A stretch of 18,655 bases of DNA from UMGS1002 sp050309735 (GTDB lineage Bacteria > Bacillota > Clostridia > Oscillospirales > CAG-272), in NCBI GenBank assembly GCA_050309735.1, contig JBNRMS010000032.1, positions 1 through 18,655 of the forward strand, read 5' to 3'. Below, one piece after another: positions 1 to 6,941 of the stretch; within the stretch, counting starts at the first letter, position 1, and every line of letters starts with the position of its first letter. The notes beneath the pieces are model-generated. The model was not told where the DNA came from, did no database searches, and saw nothing but the letters and a program-made list of their open reading frames with translations. The position numbers were made by a program, and so were the translations under genes.

Positions 1-290
1 TCTTTATAGTATCCCTCTCCTCGGTCGGCGCGGGTGACGGTGCGTATCTTTGCCGAATGAATCTGGCGGAGCGAGACGACGCTCTCGGGGGCAAATCCGA
101 CCGCGCTGCCGAACAGTGAGAGGTTGCGAAGAACTGTCGCATCGTCTTCACCCCGCCCGCGAGCGAGATTTAGCGAGGAGGTGTGGGGCAGGGTGCTCGC
201 CCCGCCTACCCTTGTGGCGAAGGCGTGGGGGCAGGGAAGCAGCTCGGAGGATATGTAAACAATGCCGTTTTTGGCGCAGACTATTTTCAT
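1..290 (-). CDS. pgeF: PgeF/YfiH laccase-domain protein, 5' part only
   Basis: The reverse strand from the ATG at 288-290 reads 96 codons without a stop and runs off the left edge, so only the N-terminal third or so is present. Visible family motifs are HAFATRVGG (residues 22-30), SSLNLARGRGEDD (38-50) and SLRQIHSAKI (74-83); the His of RQIHS is a conserved metal/active-site residue of the PgeF/YlmD/YfiH family. Members are described as purine nucleoside phosphorylase/adenosine deaminase-like enzymes (LACC1 relatives) and, in E. coli, as a peptidoglycan editing factor; which activity applies here cannot be told. The start is supported by AAAGGA about 12 nt upstream and by a TTGACA/TATAAT promoter further up. 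The family call is from motif recognition and is strong; the missing 3' part prevents a check of the remaining ligands. Confidence 0.85.
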   Translation of the reverse strand, partial: MKIVCAKNGIVYISSELLPCPHAFATRVGGASTLPHTSSLNLARGRGEDDATVLRNLSLFGSAVGFAPESVVSLRQIHSAKIRTVTRADRGEGYYK

Positions 291-337
291 CTTGGGATAT
301 TTTCCTTTGTGTATAATTTTGGATTTGCTATATTACA

Positions 338-367
338 ATTATAATGATTCGATGTCATGCTTGTCAA
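338..367 (-). promoter_or_regulatory. Promoter of the pgeF-like gene
   Basis: On the minus strand TTGACA (362-367) and TATAAT (338-343) are separated by 18 nt, leaving a leader of about 40 nt before the ATG at 290. The -35 box lies directly after the terminator palindrome of the upstream gene and shares its T-rich tail, so termination and re-initiation are packed together. Confidence 0.7.
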
Positions 368-372
368 CAAAA

Positions 373-406
373 ACTTGTCGGCGGCACAATTGTGCCGCCG
401 ACAAGT
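373..406 (-). terminator. Rho-independent terminator, perfect 34-bp palindrome
   Basis: Bases 373-406 are a perfect 34-bp palindrome with no spacer (half-site ACTTGTCGGCGGCACAA). Read on the minus strand the hairpin is followed by TTTTTGTT, as expected for the end of the membrane-protein gene at 448-1152. In RNA the centre (CAATTG) would open into the loop. Confidence 0.8.
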
Positions 407-447
407 AAATATTATTAAACCTTTTCTTGGGTCTTTGTTGGCTCGCT

Positions 448-1152
448 TTAAGCGTGGCCGCTTTTTATAAATTTGTTTATGTTGTCTGCCAGGTGGTCAG
501 AGTCGATGTCGTCGTTTATCTGAACAAAAAGAGCGATGCTGCCGTCTTTTGCCGTTATCTTCAATCTTGCGCGGGTGGTCTCATACGGGTGCTTGATGGT
601 GCCGAGTTTTACCCTGTCTCTGATTATCTCGGCGTGGGAAAGGTCTGTATATTTATATTCGGCCTTTGCAACCTCGCTTCCGCCGTCGCCGTCTCCGACG
701 AGGAGCGAGAAAGTTTTTCGGATGTAAATTATGGCGTCGTTCAAGAAAAGCAGTTTTACCGAGGAGTATCTTGAGGTGCGCCACACCCCGTCCTTACCTT
801 TCTTTGACATGAGGTTATCACCCTCATATTCAAAATGCGCAAGTGTGACCGGCTTTATCCGCTGGGAGGTGCGCTTGCCAAGGCGAGGGTCCTCAATAAG
901 TGTTTTATCGTAGAGCCACAGCCTATCCGAAACGGCCTTATCTATATCCTCATGCCCGATCCTGCCGATGCTGCCAAGTATGAACAACAAGAGTCCGGAC
1001 GGCGCCGAGGCAATTCCTGCGTAAAAAAGGACGGCCGAATAGAGCGAGCCTATCCAGATACAGAATAAACCCGATACAAGCAGGCACGCGCCTGTTATGT
1101 AAATTCCGTCATTGCGCGTGAAGAACTTTTCAAGCTGTTTTTGATTGTTCAT
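448..1152 (-). CDS. Unknown two-helix membrane protein with cytoplasmic domain
   Basis: The protein has 234 residues and no family I recognise. After a charged N-terminus there are two adjacent hydrophobic segments (about residues 17-37 and 39-60, including TGACLLVSGLFCIWIG and GLLLFILGSIG), followed by a soluble, beta-rich domain of about 170 residues with repeated aromatic-hydrophobic strands such as SVKLLFLNDAIIYIRKTF and ARLKITAKDGSIALFVQI. This layout (two N-terminal helices and a PH-like domain) is common in small bacterial membrane proteins, but a PH fold is only a guess. The ribosome site is weak (GAAAGG about 13 nt upstream). It appears to be a single gene with its own promoter and terminator. 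Confidence 0.75.
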   Translation of the reverse strand: MNNQKQLEKFFTRNDGIYITGACLLVSGLFCIWIGSLYSAVLFYAGIASAPSGLLLFILGSIGRIGHEDIDKAVSDRLWLYDKTLIEDPRLGKRTSQRIKPVTLAHFEYEGDNLMSKKGKDGVWRTSRYSSVKLLFLNDAIIYIRKTFSLLVGDGDGGSEVAKAEYKYTDLSHAEIIRDRVKLGTIKHPYETTRARLKITAKDGSIALFVQINDDIDSDHLADNINKFIKSGHA

Positions 1153-1233
1153 TATAATGATATGTGACCTTTCAATAATAAAAGAAGGCGGGCGCCCGGC
1201 CCGGACGCGCTCTTTCTATATGGATGCCTGAAA

Positions 1234-1262
1234 ATTATATACCTTTGGGCAGATTATGTCAA
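1234..1262 (-). promoter_or_regulatory. Promoter of the 448-1152 membrane-protein gene
   Basis: On the minus strand TTGACA (1257-1262), a 17-nt spacer and TATAAT (1234-1239). The leader to the ATG is about 75 nt and contains a GC-rich self-complementary stretch (CGGGCGCCCG, near 1190-1200). Confidence 0.8.
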
Positions 1263-1308
1263 GTGGATTCGTAATTTTTATTATATTTATTAACTAAACA
1301 GGGAGGTG

Positions 1309-1352
1309 CGCCGGGGGTTGCTTTTTGAGAAGCTCCCCCCGGCGTATTTTTT
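1309..1352. terminator. GC-rich terminator hairpin between converging transcript ends
   Basis: CGCCGGGGG (1309-1317) pairs with CCCCCCGGCG (1335-1344), and GCTT/AAGC pairs inside. The T tract TATTTTTTT follows on the plus strand. Read from the minus strand the same hairpin lies just past the stop of the acyl-CoA synthetase gene but lacks a T run there. The stem is nearly the same sequence as the rpsR terminator at 6460-6492. Confidence 0.6.
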
Positions 1353-3628
1353 TAGTTTTTCTTTCCCCTTAATTCAACGCGGCGGATTTTGCCGCTGATG
1401 GTCTTGGGGAGTTCGGGAAGGAAATCTATTATGCGGGGATATTTGTAGGGCGCGGTGTGTTCTTTTACATAGGTTTGAATTTCCTTTTTAAGCGCTTCGG
1501 AAGGCTCTGTGCCCTTTGTCAGAACAATACTTGCCTTGACAACCTGCCCGCGTATTTCGTCGGGAACGCCGATGATGGCGCACTCAAGGACATAGGGCAA
1601 TTCCATGATGACCGATTCAATTTCAAACGGGCCTATGCGGTAACCTGAGGATTTAATAAGGTCGTCGACCCGTCCGACATAGTGGTAGCAGCCCTTTTCA
1701 TCGCGCCATGCAGTGTCGCCGGTGTGATAATAGCCGCCTCGCCAGGCATTTGCGGTTGCTTCCTCGTCGTTGTAGTAGCCGAGGAAAAGGCCCGCGGGGT
1801 GACCCTTGTCAGTGCGGATTACAATCTCTCCTGTCTCGCCGGTCTCGACGGTTTTGCCGTCGGCATCAACCAGGTCAACCTCATAGAGGGGCGAGGGTTT
1901 GCCCATCGCACCAGGGGTGACCGGCATTCCGGCGAAATAACAAATCACAAGCGTGGTTTCGGTTTGCCCGAAGCCCTCGTGCAGAGAGAGACCGGTGGCG
2001 CGACGGAATTGCTCATATACCTCGGGATTGAGCGCTTCGCCTGCGATGGTGACGTGCTTCAGCGAGGATAGGTTGTATTTTTCAAGGTTCTCTTTTATAA
2101 AGAAGCGGAACATTGTCGGCGGGGCGCAGAAGGTTGTGATATTGTGTTTGGCAAAAAGAGGGAGGATGTCGTCTGCGCGGAAGCGGTCGAAATCATATGT
2201 GAAGACGGCGGCCTCGGCAAGCCACTGGCCGTAGAGCTTGCCCCAGAGTGCTTTGCCCCATCCGGTGTCCGAGATGGTAAAATGGATTCCGTCGGGGTCG
2301 ACACGGTGCCAGTAGCGGGCGGTGGGATAATGCCCGAGCGGGTAGAGATAGGAGTGGAGTGCGATTTTCGGGTATCCGGTTGTGCCAGATGTAAAGAACA
2401 TCAGCATGGGGTCATTTCCGCCGGCGTCGGTTCGCGGGAAGGTGTCGGCGTAAAGGGGAAGATCGGCGTTGAAGTCGTGCCAGCCCGGGCGGCTGCCGCC
2501 TACAAGTACCTTTATCTCAAGCCCCGGACAGGCGGGGGCAGACTGTTCTATCTGCGCCGCCGCCTCGCCGTCGGCCGTGGCGACTACCGCCTTAACCTCT
2601 GCGGCATTGAAGCGATATTCAAAATCCTTTGCGACAAGCTGGTCGGTGGCGGGGATCATCACGGCGCCGATTTTATGCAGCGCGAGCACCGAGAACCAGA
2701 ACTGATAGTGGCGCTTCAGCACGAGCATAACGCGGTCACCCTTTTTTATGCCGAGCGAGGAGAAGTAGTTGGCGGCTTTGCTCGACTCGCGGCTCATGTC
2801 CGAAAAGGTGAATCTTCGCTCGGTCTTATTGACATCAAGATGCAGCATTGCGAGCTTGTTGGGTTTGGTCTTGGCGAGCGCGTCTACAACGTCGTATGAA
2901 AAATTAAAATTCTCAATATTTTTAAAACGTATGGCCGATAAGATGCCCTTCTCGTCTGTCTCGGTTTCAATGAAGCTCTCGGAGATATCGCCGCTCCACT
3001 CGGGCTTGGCGGCGGGGAGGGTTGTGGTGGTTAATTCCTCGGGATATTCAAAGGCGCTCTTCTCATCGCTGATCACAATTGAATAAAACAGGCAGTCCTC
3101 ACCACCCACGGCTATCATTCCGTGAGGTGTTTTGCTATCGTAATAAGCCGTATCACCTGGGCCGAGCAGCTCCGAATGGTTGCCGACGGTGATGCGAAGT
3201 TTGCCTTTTATCACAATGTTTATTTCCTGTCCGGCGTGCGAGGAGAGGATGAGCGGGGAGGATTCGGCCTCGTCGCTGTATTTTGCCGTTACAAGAAAGG
3301 GTTCGGAGAGCTTGCCCTTAAAGAGGGGCGCGAGGTTGTCATAGGTAAATCCGCGGCGGCGGGCGATGGGCAGCCCTTCGCCGGCGCGGGTGACAGAGAA
3401 GGTGGAGAGGGTAGGGGAGGAGCCGGCTAAAATGTCAGCGACGTCGACCCCGAAGCGGCGGGCGCATTTGTAGATAAATGTGAAGGTGAAGTCAGACTGC
3501 CCCGCTTCAAGGGCAAGATATGCCTCGGGGGTGAGCATAGTCAGCTCGGCCATCTCCGTGACACTTATCTCAAGAATCTCGCGCAACTCCTTTATGCGCC
3601 GGGAAATGTCCATAATTTTATTTTCCAT
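1352..3628 (-). CDS. XRE HTH-cupin-acyl-CoA synthetase fusion (MACS-like)
   Basis: The 758-residue protein has three parts. Residues 6-68 are an XRE-type helix-turn-helix (SVTEMAELTMLTPEAYLALE). Residues 125-190 are a cupin barrel with SSHAGQEINIVIKGK and LGPGDTAYYDSKTPH. Residues 230-758 are an ANL-superfamily AMP-binding enzyme with the P-loop TSGTTGYPK (413-421), ISDTGWGKALWGKLYGQW typical of medium-chain acyl-CoA synthetases, EGFGQTE (551-557), YHTGD (634-638), GRVDDLIKSSGYRIGP and the C-terminal catalytic lysine in PKTISGK (K747). It should convert a short or medium carboxylic acid, ATP and CoA to acyl-CoA via an acyl-AMP. HTH-cupin regulators and acyl-CoA ligases are often separate neighbours; here they form one chain without a frameshift. 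A T-box leader controls it, which ties it to amino-acid metabolism. AAAGGA lies 9 nt before the ATG. The substrate is not readable from sequence. Confidence 0.9.
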   Translation of the reverse strand: MENKIMDISRRIKELREILEISVTEMAELTMLTPEAYLALEAGQSDFTFTFIYKCARRFGVDVADILAGSSPTLSTFSVTRAGEGLPIARRRGFTYDNLAPLFKGKLSEPFLVTAKYSDEAESSPLILSSHAGQEINIVIKGKLRITVGNHSELLGPGDTAYYDSKTPHGMIAVGGEDCLFYSIVISDEKSAFEYPEELTTTTLPAAKPEWSGDISESFIETETDEKGILSAIRFKNIENFNFSYDVVDALAKTKPNKLAMLHLDVNKTERRFTFSDMSRESSKAANYFSSLGIKKGDRVMLVLKRHYQFWFSVLALHKIGAVMIPATDQLVAKDFEYRFNAAEVKAVVATADGEAAAQIEQSAPACPGLEIKVLVGGSRPGWHDFNADLPLYADTFPRTDAGGNDPMLMFFTSGTTGYPKIALHSYLYPLGHYPTARYWHRVDPDGIHFTISDTGWGKALWGKLYGQWLAEAAVFTYDFDRFRADDILPLFAKHNITTFCAPPTMFRFFIKENLEKYNLSSLKHVTIAGEALNPEVYEQFRRATGLSLHEGFGQTETTLVICYFAGMPVTPGAMGKPSPLYEVDLVDADGKTVETGETGEIVIRTDKGHPAGLFLGYYNDEEATANAWRGGYYHTGDTAWRDEKGCYHYVGRVDDLIKSSGYRIGPFEIESVIMELPYVLECAIIGVPDEIRGQVVKASIVLTKGTEPSEALKKEIQTYVKEHTAPYKYPRIIDFLPELPKTISGKIRRVELRGKKN

Positions 3629-3665
3629 AAAAAGTGTCCTTTCTTTGTCGCCGGGAGCCCCGGCC

Positions 3666-3935
3666 GAATAAAAATAAAAAAGCCCGTCTCACTTATAAAT
3701 GAGACGGACATAAAATATCCGCGGTACCACTCATGTTGCGCCAAAGCGCCTCTCAAAGTCCAAACAGACCCCTGCCTTAACGCGGCGCACGGGCAAAGAT
3801 TACTCTTGTGAACAATTTCATCCCGCCGACTCGGAAGCGATAGCCTTAATATTCGCCGCCGCGCGCTCACACCACCCGCGCGCTCTCTTGAGGCTTGGAA
3901 TATCTGCCTTCTTCGTCACAGTCTTTTTTTGATTG
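3666..3935 (-). promoter_or_regulatory. T-box riboswitch leader, probably Ile-specific
   Basis: The minus-strand leader carries the T-box core TGAGTGGTACCGCGG (3719-3733), whose UGGU would pair with the ACCA end of an uncharged tRNA. It is followed by the terminator hairpin (CCGTCTCA 3684-3691 with TGAGACGG 3700-3707) and a T-rich tail. Upstream, Stem I shows CAAGAGAGCG, the GGTGTGAG terminal-loop motif, and a base helix AGCCT/AGGCT. Just before AGGCT lies GAATATTA; by the usual GAA-N-codon-A spacing the specifier reads AUU (Ile), with UAU (Tyr) or AAU (Asn) as other readings. High uncharged tRNA should allow read-through into the HTH-cupin-acyl-CoA synthetase gene. The T-box call is firm; the specifier is tentative. 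Confidence 0.92.
3683..3708 (-). terminator. T-box attenuator hairpin
   Basis: An 8-bp perfect stem (3684-3691 with 3700-3707) and a loop of about 8 nt are followed on the minus strand by a TTTTTTATTTTTATT tail. It sits 11 nt after the T-box motif, the usual spacing for the competing terminator/antiterminator pair. Confidence 0.85.
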
Positions 3936-3940
3936 CCGTC

Positions 3941-3969
3941 AGTATAGCACAACGCCTCCCGCCTGTCAA
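3941..3969 (-). promoter_or_regulatory. Promoter of the T-box transcript
   Basis: On the minus strand TTGACA (3964-3969), 17 nt, TATACT (3941-3946). It predicts a start near 3935, giving a leader of about 305 nt before the ATG at 3628. Confidence 0.85.
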
Positions 3970-4023
3970 GGGTGAAATACAGATTTTTTATTTTTTATAA
4001 AACTCTTACCCGTTTTTGTCAGA

Positions 4024-4959
4024 CTATTTGCCCTTGAGCGCTACCTTTTTCCCGTCAGACACAAAGACTAAGCTTCCCACCTCGTCGGTTCGGAAGATTT
4101 CGGTAGATGCATCGGCAAGCCGCGAGAGCACAACCCCGTGCGGGTGACCGTAACTGTTGCCGGCACCGCAAGAAATCGCCGCAAGCGACGGCGCGACCAC
4201 GCGCAGAAATTCGAGCGAGGTTGAGGTGTCCGAACCATGGTGTCCGACCTTGAGAAGGTCACAACTCAAAAATTCTGCGCTGTATTCAGATAATATTTCT
4301 TTTTCGGAGAGCACTTCAGCGTCACCGGTCAGCATAAATGAAGTGTCGCCGAACTCTAGTTTCATCACAATACTATAGTCATTTGTATTGCGGTATTTCT
4401 CGGAAATCGGGGCGAGGACGGTTGCCGTCAGCGAGCCGAGATTGTATTCCGAACCGGTGACGGCCACTATCACATTCGCTCCCGAAATCTCTATGGCGTC
4501 TGTCATCCGTTTGTATGTTTGCGAGGAGGCCTCGCAATCGGGCAGAATTACATTGCTCACCGTGAAATCGGTCATTATCATGTCGGCGCCTCCTATGTGA
4601 TCTTCGTGCGGGTGGGTGAAAACCGCATATTCAAGCTCGCTCACGCCATGTGAAACAAGATAATCCCTCAGATCGTCCTCAGCGCTGCCGGGGCCTGCGT
4701 CTATTAGCATATATCCGTCCGAGGTCGCGACAAGTATGCTGTCCCCCTGCCCGACGTCGATTATGTGCAGTTCTATATATTCGCCCTCACCGAGCACAAT
4801 GCTATCCCCGCCCGGAGATTTTTCGTGTCCGAGGTAATCAGATATGTAGGGATACCCGAAGTATAGCGCTGCTGCGAGTACAATAAGGAGAAAAATCGCC
4901 GCTCTTGGGCTTTGCTTTCTTGCGCTCTTTTTGTCTGGTGCCTTTCTTTTTGTCGACAT
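4024..4959 (-). CDS. Membrane-anchored ComEC-like MBL-fold hydrolase
   Basis: I place the start at the ATG at 4957-4959, giving 311 residues, because it follows AGGGGG by 5 nt; the frame is open further upstream but has no site there. A basic N-terminus precedes one transmembrane segment (about residues 20-38), then an exported metallo-beta-lactamase domain of the ComEC C-terminal type: DVGQGDSILV, LIDAGPG, the metal motif THPHEDHIGG, LTGDAE, KVGHHGSDTSTS and SCGAGNSYGHPH. ComEC-family MBL domains act on DNA during competence; stand-alone anchored versions like this are usually annotated as ComEC/Rec2-related, and their role is unknown. All metal-ligand motifs appear intact. It is transcribed divergently from rpsF. 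Confidence 0.88.
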   Translation of the reverse strand: MSTKRKAPDKKSARKQSPRAAIFLLIVLAAALYFGYPYISDYLGHEKSPGGDSIVLGEGEYIELHIIDVGQGDSILVATSDGYMLIDAGPGSAEDDLRDYLVSHGVSELEYAVFTHPHEDHIGGADMIMTDFTVSNVILPDCEASSQTYKRMTDAIEISGANVIVAVTGSEYNLGSLTATVLAPISEKYRNTNDYSIVMKLEFGDTSFMLTGDAEVLSEKEILSEYSAEFLSCDLLKVGHHGSDTSTSLEFLRVVAPSLAAISCGAGNSYGHPHGVVLSRLADASTEIFRTDEVGSLVFVSDGKKVALKGK

Positions 4960-4990
4960 TATAACCCCCTGACAATTATCATTTGTGTTT

Positions 4991-5019
4991 ATTTTAGCAT
5001 AAGTTCTCTTAAGAAACAA
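4991..5019 (-). promoter_or_regulatory. Probable promoter of the MBL-fold gene
   Basis: On the minus strand TTGTTT (5014-5019), 17 nt, TAAAAT (4991-4996), about 30 nt before the chosen ATG. This position also supports the short start, because the upstream in-frame codons would lie before the transcript start. Confidence 0.5.
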
Positions 5020-5056
5020 GATTCGGCGGCAAAATGAAAAAATATTATTACTGCCC

Positions 5057-5085
5057 TTGACACCCGGTACAACATATGGTATAAT
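5057..5085 (+). promoter_or_regulatory. Promoter of rpsF-ssb-rpsR
   Basis: A perfect consensus: TTGACA (5057-5062), 17 nt, TATAAT (5080-5085). It predicts a leader of about 90 nt, and rules out the in-frame TTG within the -35 box as the rpsF start. Confidence 0.9.
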
Positions 5086-5095
5086 TTTATTCTGT

Positions 5096-5155
5096 ACGGG
5101 TTTATATGCCCGTCTCTCTACTGCCGGTAAATATCTTACACTTAATGCCGGCGGT
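5096..5155 (+). promoter_or_regulatory. Candidate bS6:bS18 autoregulatory leader
   Basis: Two hairpins fill the rpsF leader: ACGGG/CCCGT (5096-5113) and an 8-bp stem ACTGCCGG/CCGGCGGT with one G-U pair (5120-5127 with 5148-5155). A leader element bound by the S6:S18 complex through a CCG-containing helix is known before rpsF in many bacteria. The position and CCG content fit, but I could not match the full consensus. Confidence 0.45.
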
Positions 5156-5179
5156 CTTAACGTCCATAGGGAGGTAAAC

Positions 5180-5653
5180 ATGGAAAAGTTAATCAATTCT
5201 TACGAAAGTCTATTCATCGTCAACTCGACTATAGGCGACGACGCAATAGCGGCAACCGTTGAAAAGTTTACGGGACTTATCGCAGACAACGCCCAGATTA
5301 TCGACATCGCAAAATGGGGCAGACGCCGTCTTGCTTACCCCATTAACGATATGAACGAGGGCTATTATGTTGTTGTCACCTTCAAATCCGAGCCGGCGTT
5401 TCCCACTGAGCTTGAGCGTGTTTTGAACATTACCGAGACGATAATCCGCTCGCTGACAATCAGGCTCAATTTCGATGCTGCGCTGCGCGTTAAAGCTGCC
5501 CCCGCTCCTGCCGAAGCGGTTTTGAGCGATGAGGCAGAAGCTGAGCCGGAGGCGACAGCCGAAGCACCCGCCGAAGCCCCCGCTCCTGCCGAAGTGGCCG
5601 AGGAAACCGCCCCCCCTGCAGAGACAGCCCAGACAGAGGTGTCCGAGTCCTAA
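5180..5653 (+). CDS. rpsF: Ribosomal protein bS6 with long Ala/Pro/Glu tail
   Basis: The start is the ATG at 5180 (157 residues), preceded by GGGAGG 5 nt upstream. Residues 1-95 are a standard bS6 domain (NSYESLFIVNSTIGD, the WGRRRLAYPINDMNEGYYVV stretch, and ERVLNITETIIRSLTIRL), which binds 16S rRNA next to bS18 in the small-subunit platform. From about residue 105 the chain becomes a low-complexity tail rich in Ala, Pro and Glu (repeats of the type APAEAP/EAEPEA), about 50 residues longer than a minimal bS6. Acidic bS6 tails occur elsewhere (E. coli adds glutamates after translation). First gene of rpsF-ssb-rpsR, with ssb 31 nt downstream. Confidence 0.95.
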   Translation: MEKLINSYESLFIVNSTIGDDAIAATVEKFTGLIADNAQIIDIAKWGRRRLAYPINDMNEGYYVVVTFKSEPAFPTELERVLNITETIIRSLTIRLNFDAALRVKAAPAPAEAVLSDEAEAEPEATAEAPAEAPAPAEVAEETAPPAETAQTEVSES

Positions 5654-5684
5654 ATAATTTAAGATAAAATCAAGGAGGCGTTTT

Positions 5685-6146
5685 ATGGCAAACTTTAATT
5701 TTAATAAAGTTATATTGGGCGGAAGGTTAACCGCAGATCCCGAACTGAAGCAGACCCAGAGCGGCATTCCCCTCGTCTCCTTCAGCATTGCAGTAAACCG
5801 CAGATTCCAATCTAAGGATTCACCCTCGCAGGCCGACTTTTTTAATGTTACGGCGTGGAGGTCTACGGCTGAATTTGTTTCGAGATATTTCAGAAAGGGT
5901 TCGTCTATTTGCGTAGTCGGCACCATTCAGAATCGAAACTGGATCGACCCGCAGGGCGTCAAGCATTACGCTACAGATATAGTGGCAGACGAGGTTACCT
6001 TTGTTGACAGCCGCCAGGAAAGCGGCAACGCGCCGGGGGGCGCAAATTATACCCCTGAGGCGTATAATGTTCCCTCCTTCTCAACACCGGCGGCGAGCGC
6101 TCCGAAGTTTGAGGAGATAAAAACAGACGATGACCTGCCCTTCTGA
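5685..6146 (+). CDS. ssb: Single-stranded DNA-binding protein
   Basis: The protein has 153 residues. An OB fold spans residues 1-105 (FNKVILGGRLTADPELKQTQ, PLVSFSIAVNR, ADFFNVTAWRSTAEFVSRYF, GSSICVVGTIQ), then a flexible linker and the acidic C-terminal tip DDDLPF, which recruits replication and repair partners. It coats single-stranded DNA as a tetramer. AAGGAGG lies just before the ATG. Its position between rpsF and rpsR is the classical Firmicutes arrangement and marks it as the housekeeping copy, not a phage or plasmid one. Confidence 0.97.
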   Translation: MANFNFNKVILGGRLTADPELKQTQSGIPLVSFSIAVNRRFQSKDSPSQADFFNVTAWRSTAEFVSRYFRKGSSICVVGTIQNRNWIDPQGVKHYATDIVADEVTFVDSRQESGNAPGGANYTPEAYNVPSFSTPAASAPKFEEIKTDDDLPF

Positions 6147-6194
6147 CAGGAATGCGGCAGAAATGATTTTCATGAAAGGATATAATGGCTAAAT

Positions 6195-6446
6195 ATGGAT
6201 AGACAGGATAGACGAGGAGCACGCGGAAACAATTTTCGCAGGAGAAAGAAGGTTTGCATCTTTTGCGCGGATAAGATTGATTATATCGACTATAAGGATA
6301 CCGCAAAGCTTCGCAAGTTCATCAGTGAACGCGGCAAAATTCTTCCGAGAAGAATCTCGGGAGCCTGCGCCAAACATCAGAGAGAGCTCAACGGCGCTAT
6401 CAAGCGCTCGCGTCAGGTCGCTCTTCTGCCTTATGTGACAGACTAA
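6195..6446 (+). CDS. rpsR: Ribosomal protein bS18, zinc-binding (C+) form
   Basis: The 83-residue protein contains the bS18 core (DYKDTAKLRKFISERGKILP, RRISGACAKHQRELNGAIKR, RQVALLPYV). It keeps a possible zinc site: CIFC near the N-terminus (Cys22 and Cys25) and CAKH (Cys58 and His61). Some bS18 proteins, for example that of B. subtilis, lack these cysteines; bacteria with a C+ form sometimes also carry a C- paralogue induced by zinc shortage, which is not in this window. The ribosome site upstream is AAAGGA at 6175-6180, about 14 nt from the ATG. Last gene of the operon, followed directly by a terminator. Confidence 0.95.
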   Translation: MDRQDRRGARGNNFRRRKKVCIFCADKIDYIDYKDTAKLRKFISERGKILPRRISGACAKHQRELNGAIKRSRQVALLPYVTD

Positions 6447-6459
6447 AACAAAGAAATAC

Positions 6460-6492
6460 GCCGGGGGAGCTTTAAAGCTCCCCCGGCTTTTG
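6460..6492 (+). terminator. Terminator of rpsF-ssb-rpsR
   Basis: A perfect 28-bp palindrome (GCCGGGGGAGCTTT and its complement, 6460-6487) is followed by TTTTG. It starts 13 nt after the rpsR stop. Confidence 0.93.
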
Positions 6493-6559
6493 TTGATTCT
6501 CCCCAGCGCGCGCAAATCTCATGACAAATTTGGCTCGCGATTCAAAGTCTGTATTATAA

Positions 6560-6605
6560 GACTAAAAAACTTCCCCGAAGCGGTGCATCGGGGAAGTTTT
6601 TAGTC
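6560..6605. terminator. Bidirectional terminator overlapping a stop codon
   Basis: GACTAAAAAACTTCCCCGA (6560-6578) pairs with TCGGGGAAGTTTTTAGTC (6588-6605) around a 9-nt loop. A and T runs inside the stem serve both strands. The stop codon of the minus-strand lipoprotein (6600-6602) lies inside the hairpin. Confidence 0.85.
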
Positions 6606-6905
6606 TTTTATATATTCGACGCCGTCAATAATGAGCGTTTTCCCGTTTTTTGAGTATGAATGCTCCTGCCGGTCGCCGAGTATTGTGAGATATATTTTGC
6701 CGTTTTCCTCGTCTATCTCATATTGCCCTTCAATATCAATCGAATGATAAATCATGATAACCTTGTCGCTGAGCGGGCTGAATTTGTATGTGGTACCGTC
6801 CTCGGCGGTATATGACCCACTAAGCTTATTGCAGGAGACAAGGAGCGCCGAGAGAAGGAGCGTGGCAAGGGTCAGCGCAAGTATTTTAACTAAATGTTTT
6901 TTCAT
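6600..6905 (-). CDS. Small lipoprotein of unknown function
   Basis: The start is the ATG at 6903-6905, with AGAGGGG 3 nt before it; this gives 101 residues. A lipoprotein signal peptide (KKH, then LVKILALTLATLLLSALLVSC) ends in a good lipobox with the acylated Cys at residue 25. The mature part (about 77 residues) is a beta-rich module with GSYTAEDGTTYKFSPLSDK and EGQYEIDEENGKIYLTI. This alternation of modified-substrate-like strands resembles small lipocalin-like surface lipoproteins of Clostridia that report GxY...DG...F motifs, but I do not recognise a named family. Single gene with its own promoter and terminator. Confidence 0.8.
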   Translation of the reverse strand: MKKHLVKILALTLATLLLSALLVSCNKLSGSYTAEDGTTYKFSPLSDKVIMIYHSIDIEGQYEIDEENGKIYLTILGDRQEHSYSKNGKTLIIDGVEYIKD

Positions 6906-6941
6906 ATTCCCCTCTTTCAAGTCGGTGAATTTATAGAAAAA

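Noticed and set aside
3592..3870. 92-codon minus-strand frame upstream of the acyl-CoA synthetase
   Set aside because: It lies over the T-box leader, which explains this DNA completely.
5210..5926. 238-codon minus-strand frame opposite rpsF and ssb
   Set aside because: Antisense shadow of two certain genes; Gly/Cys-rich low complexity comes from the complement of the bS6 tail.
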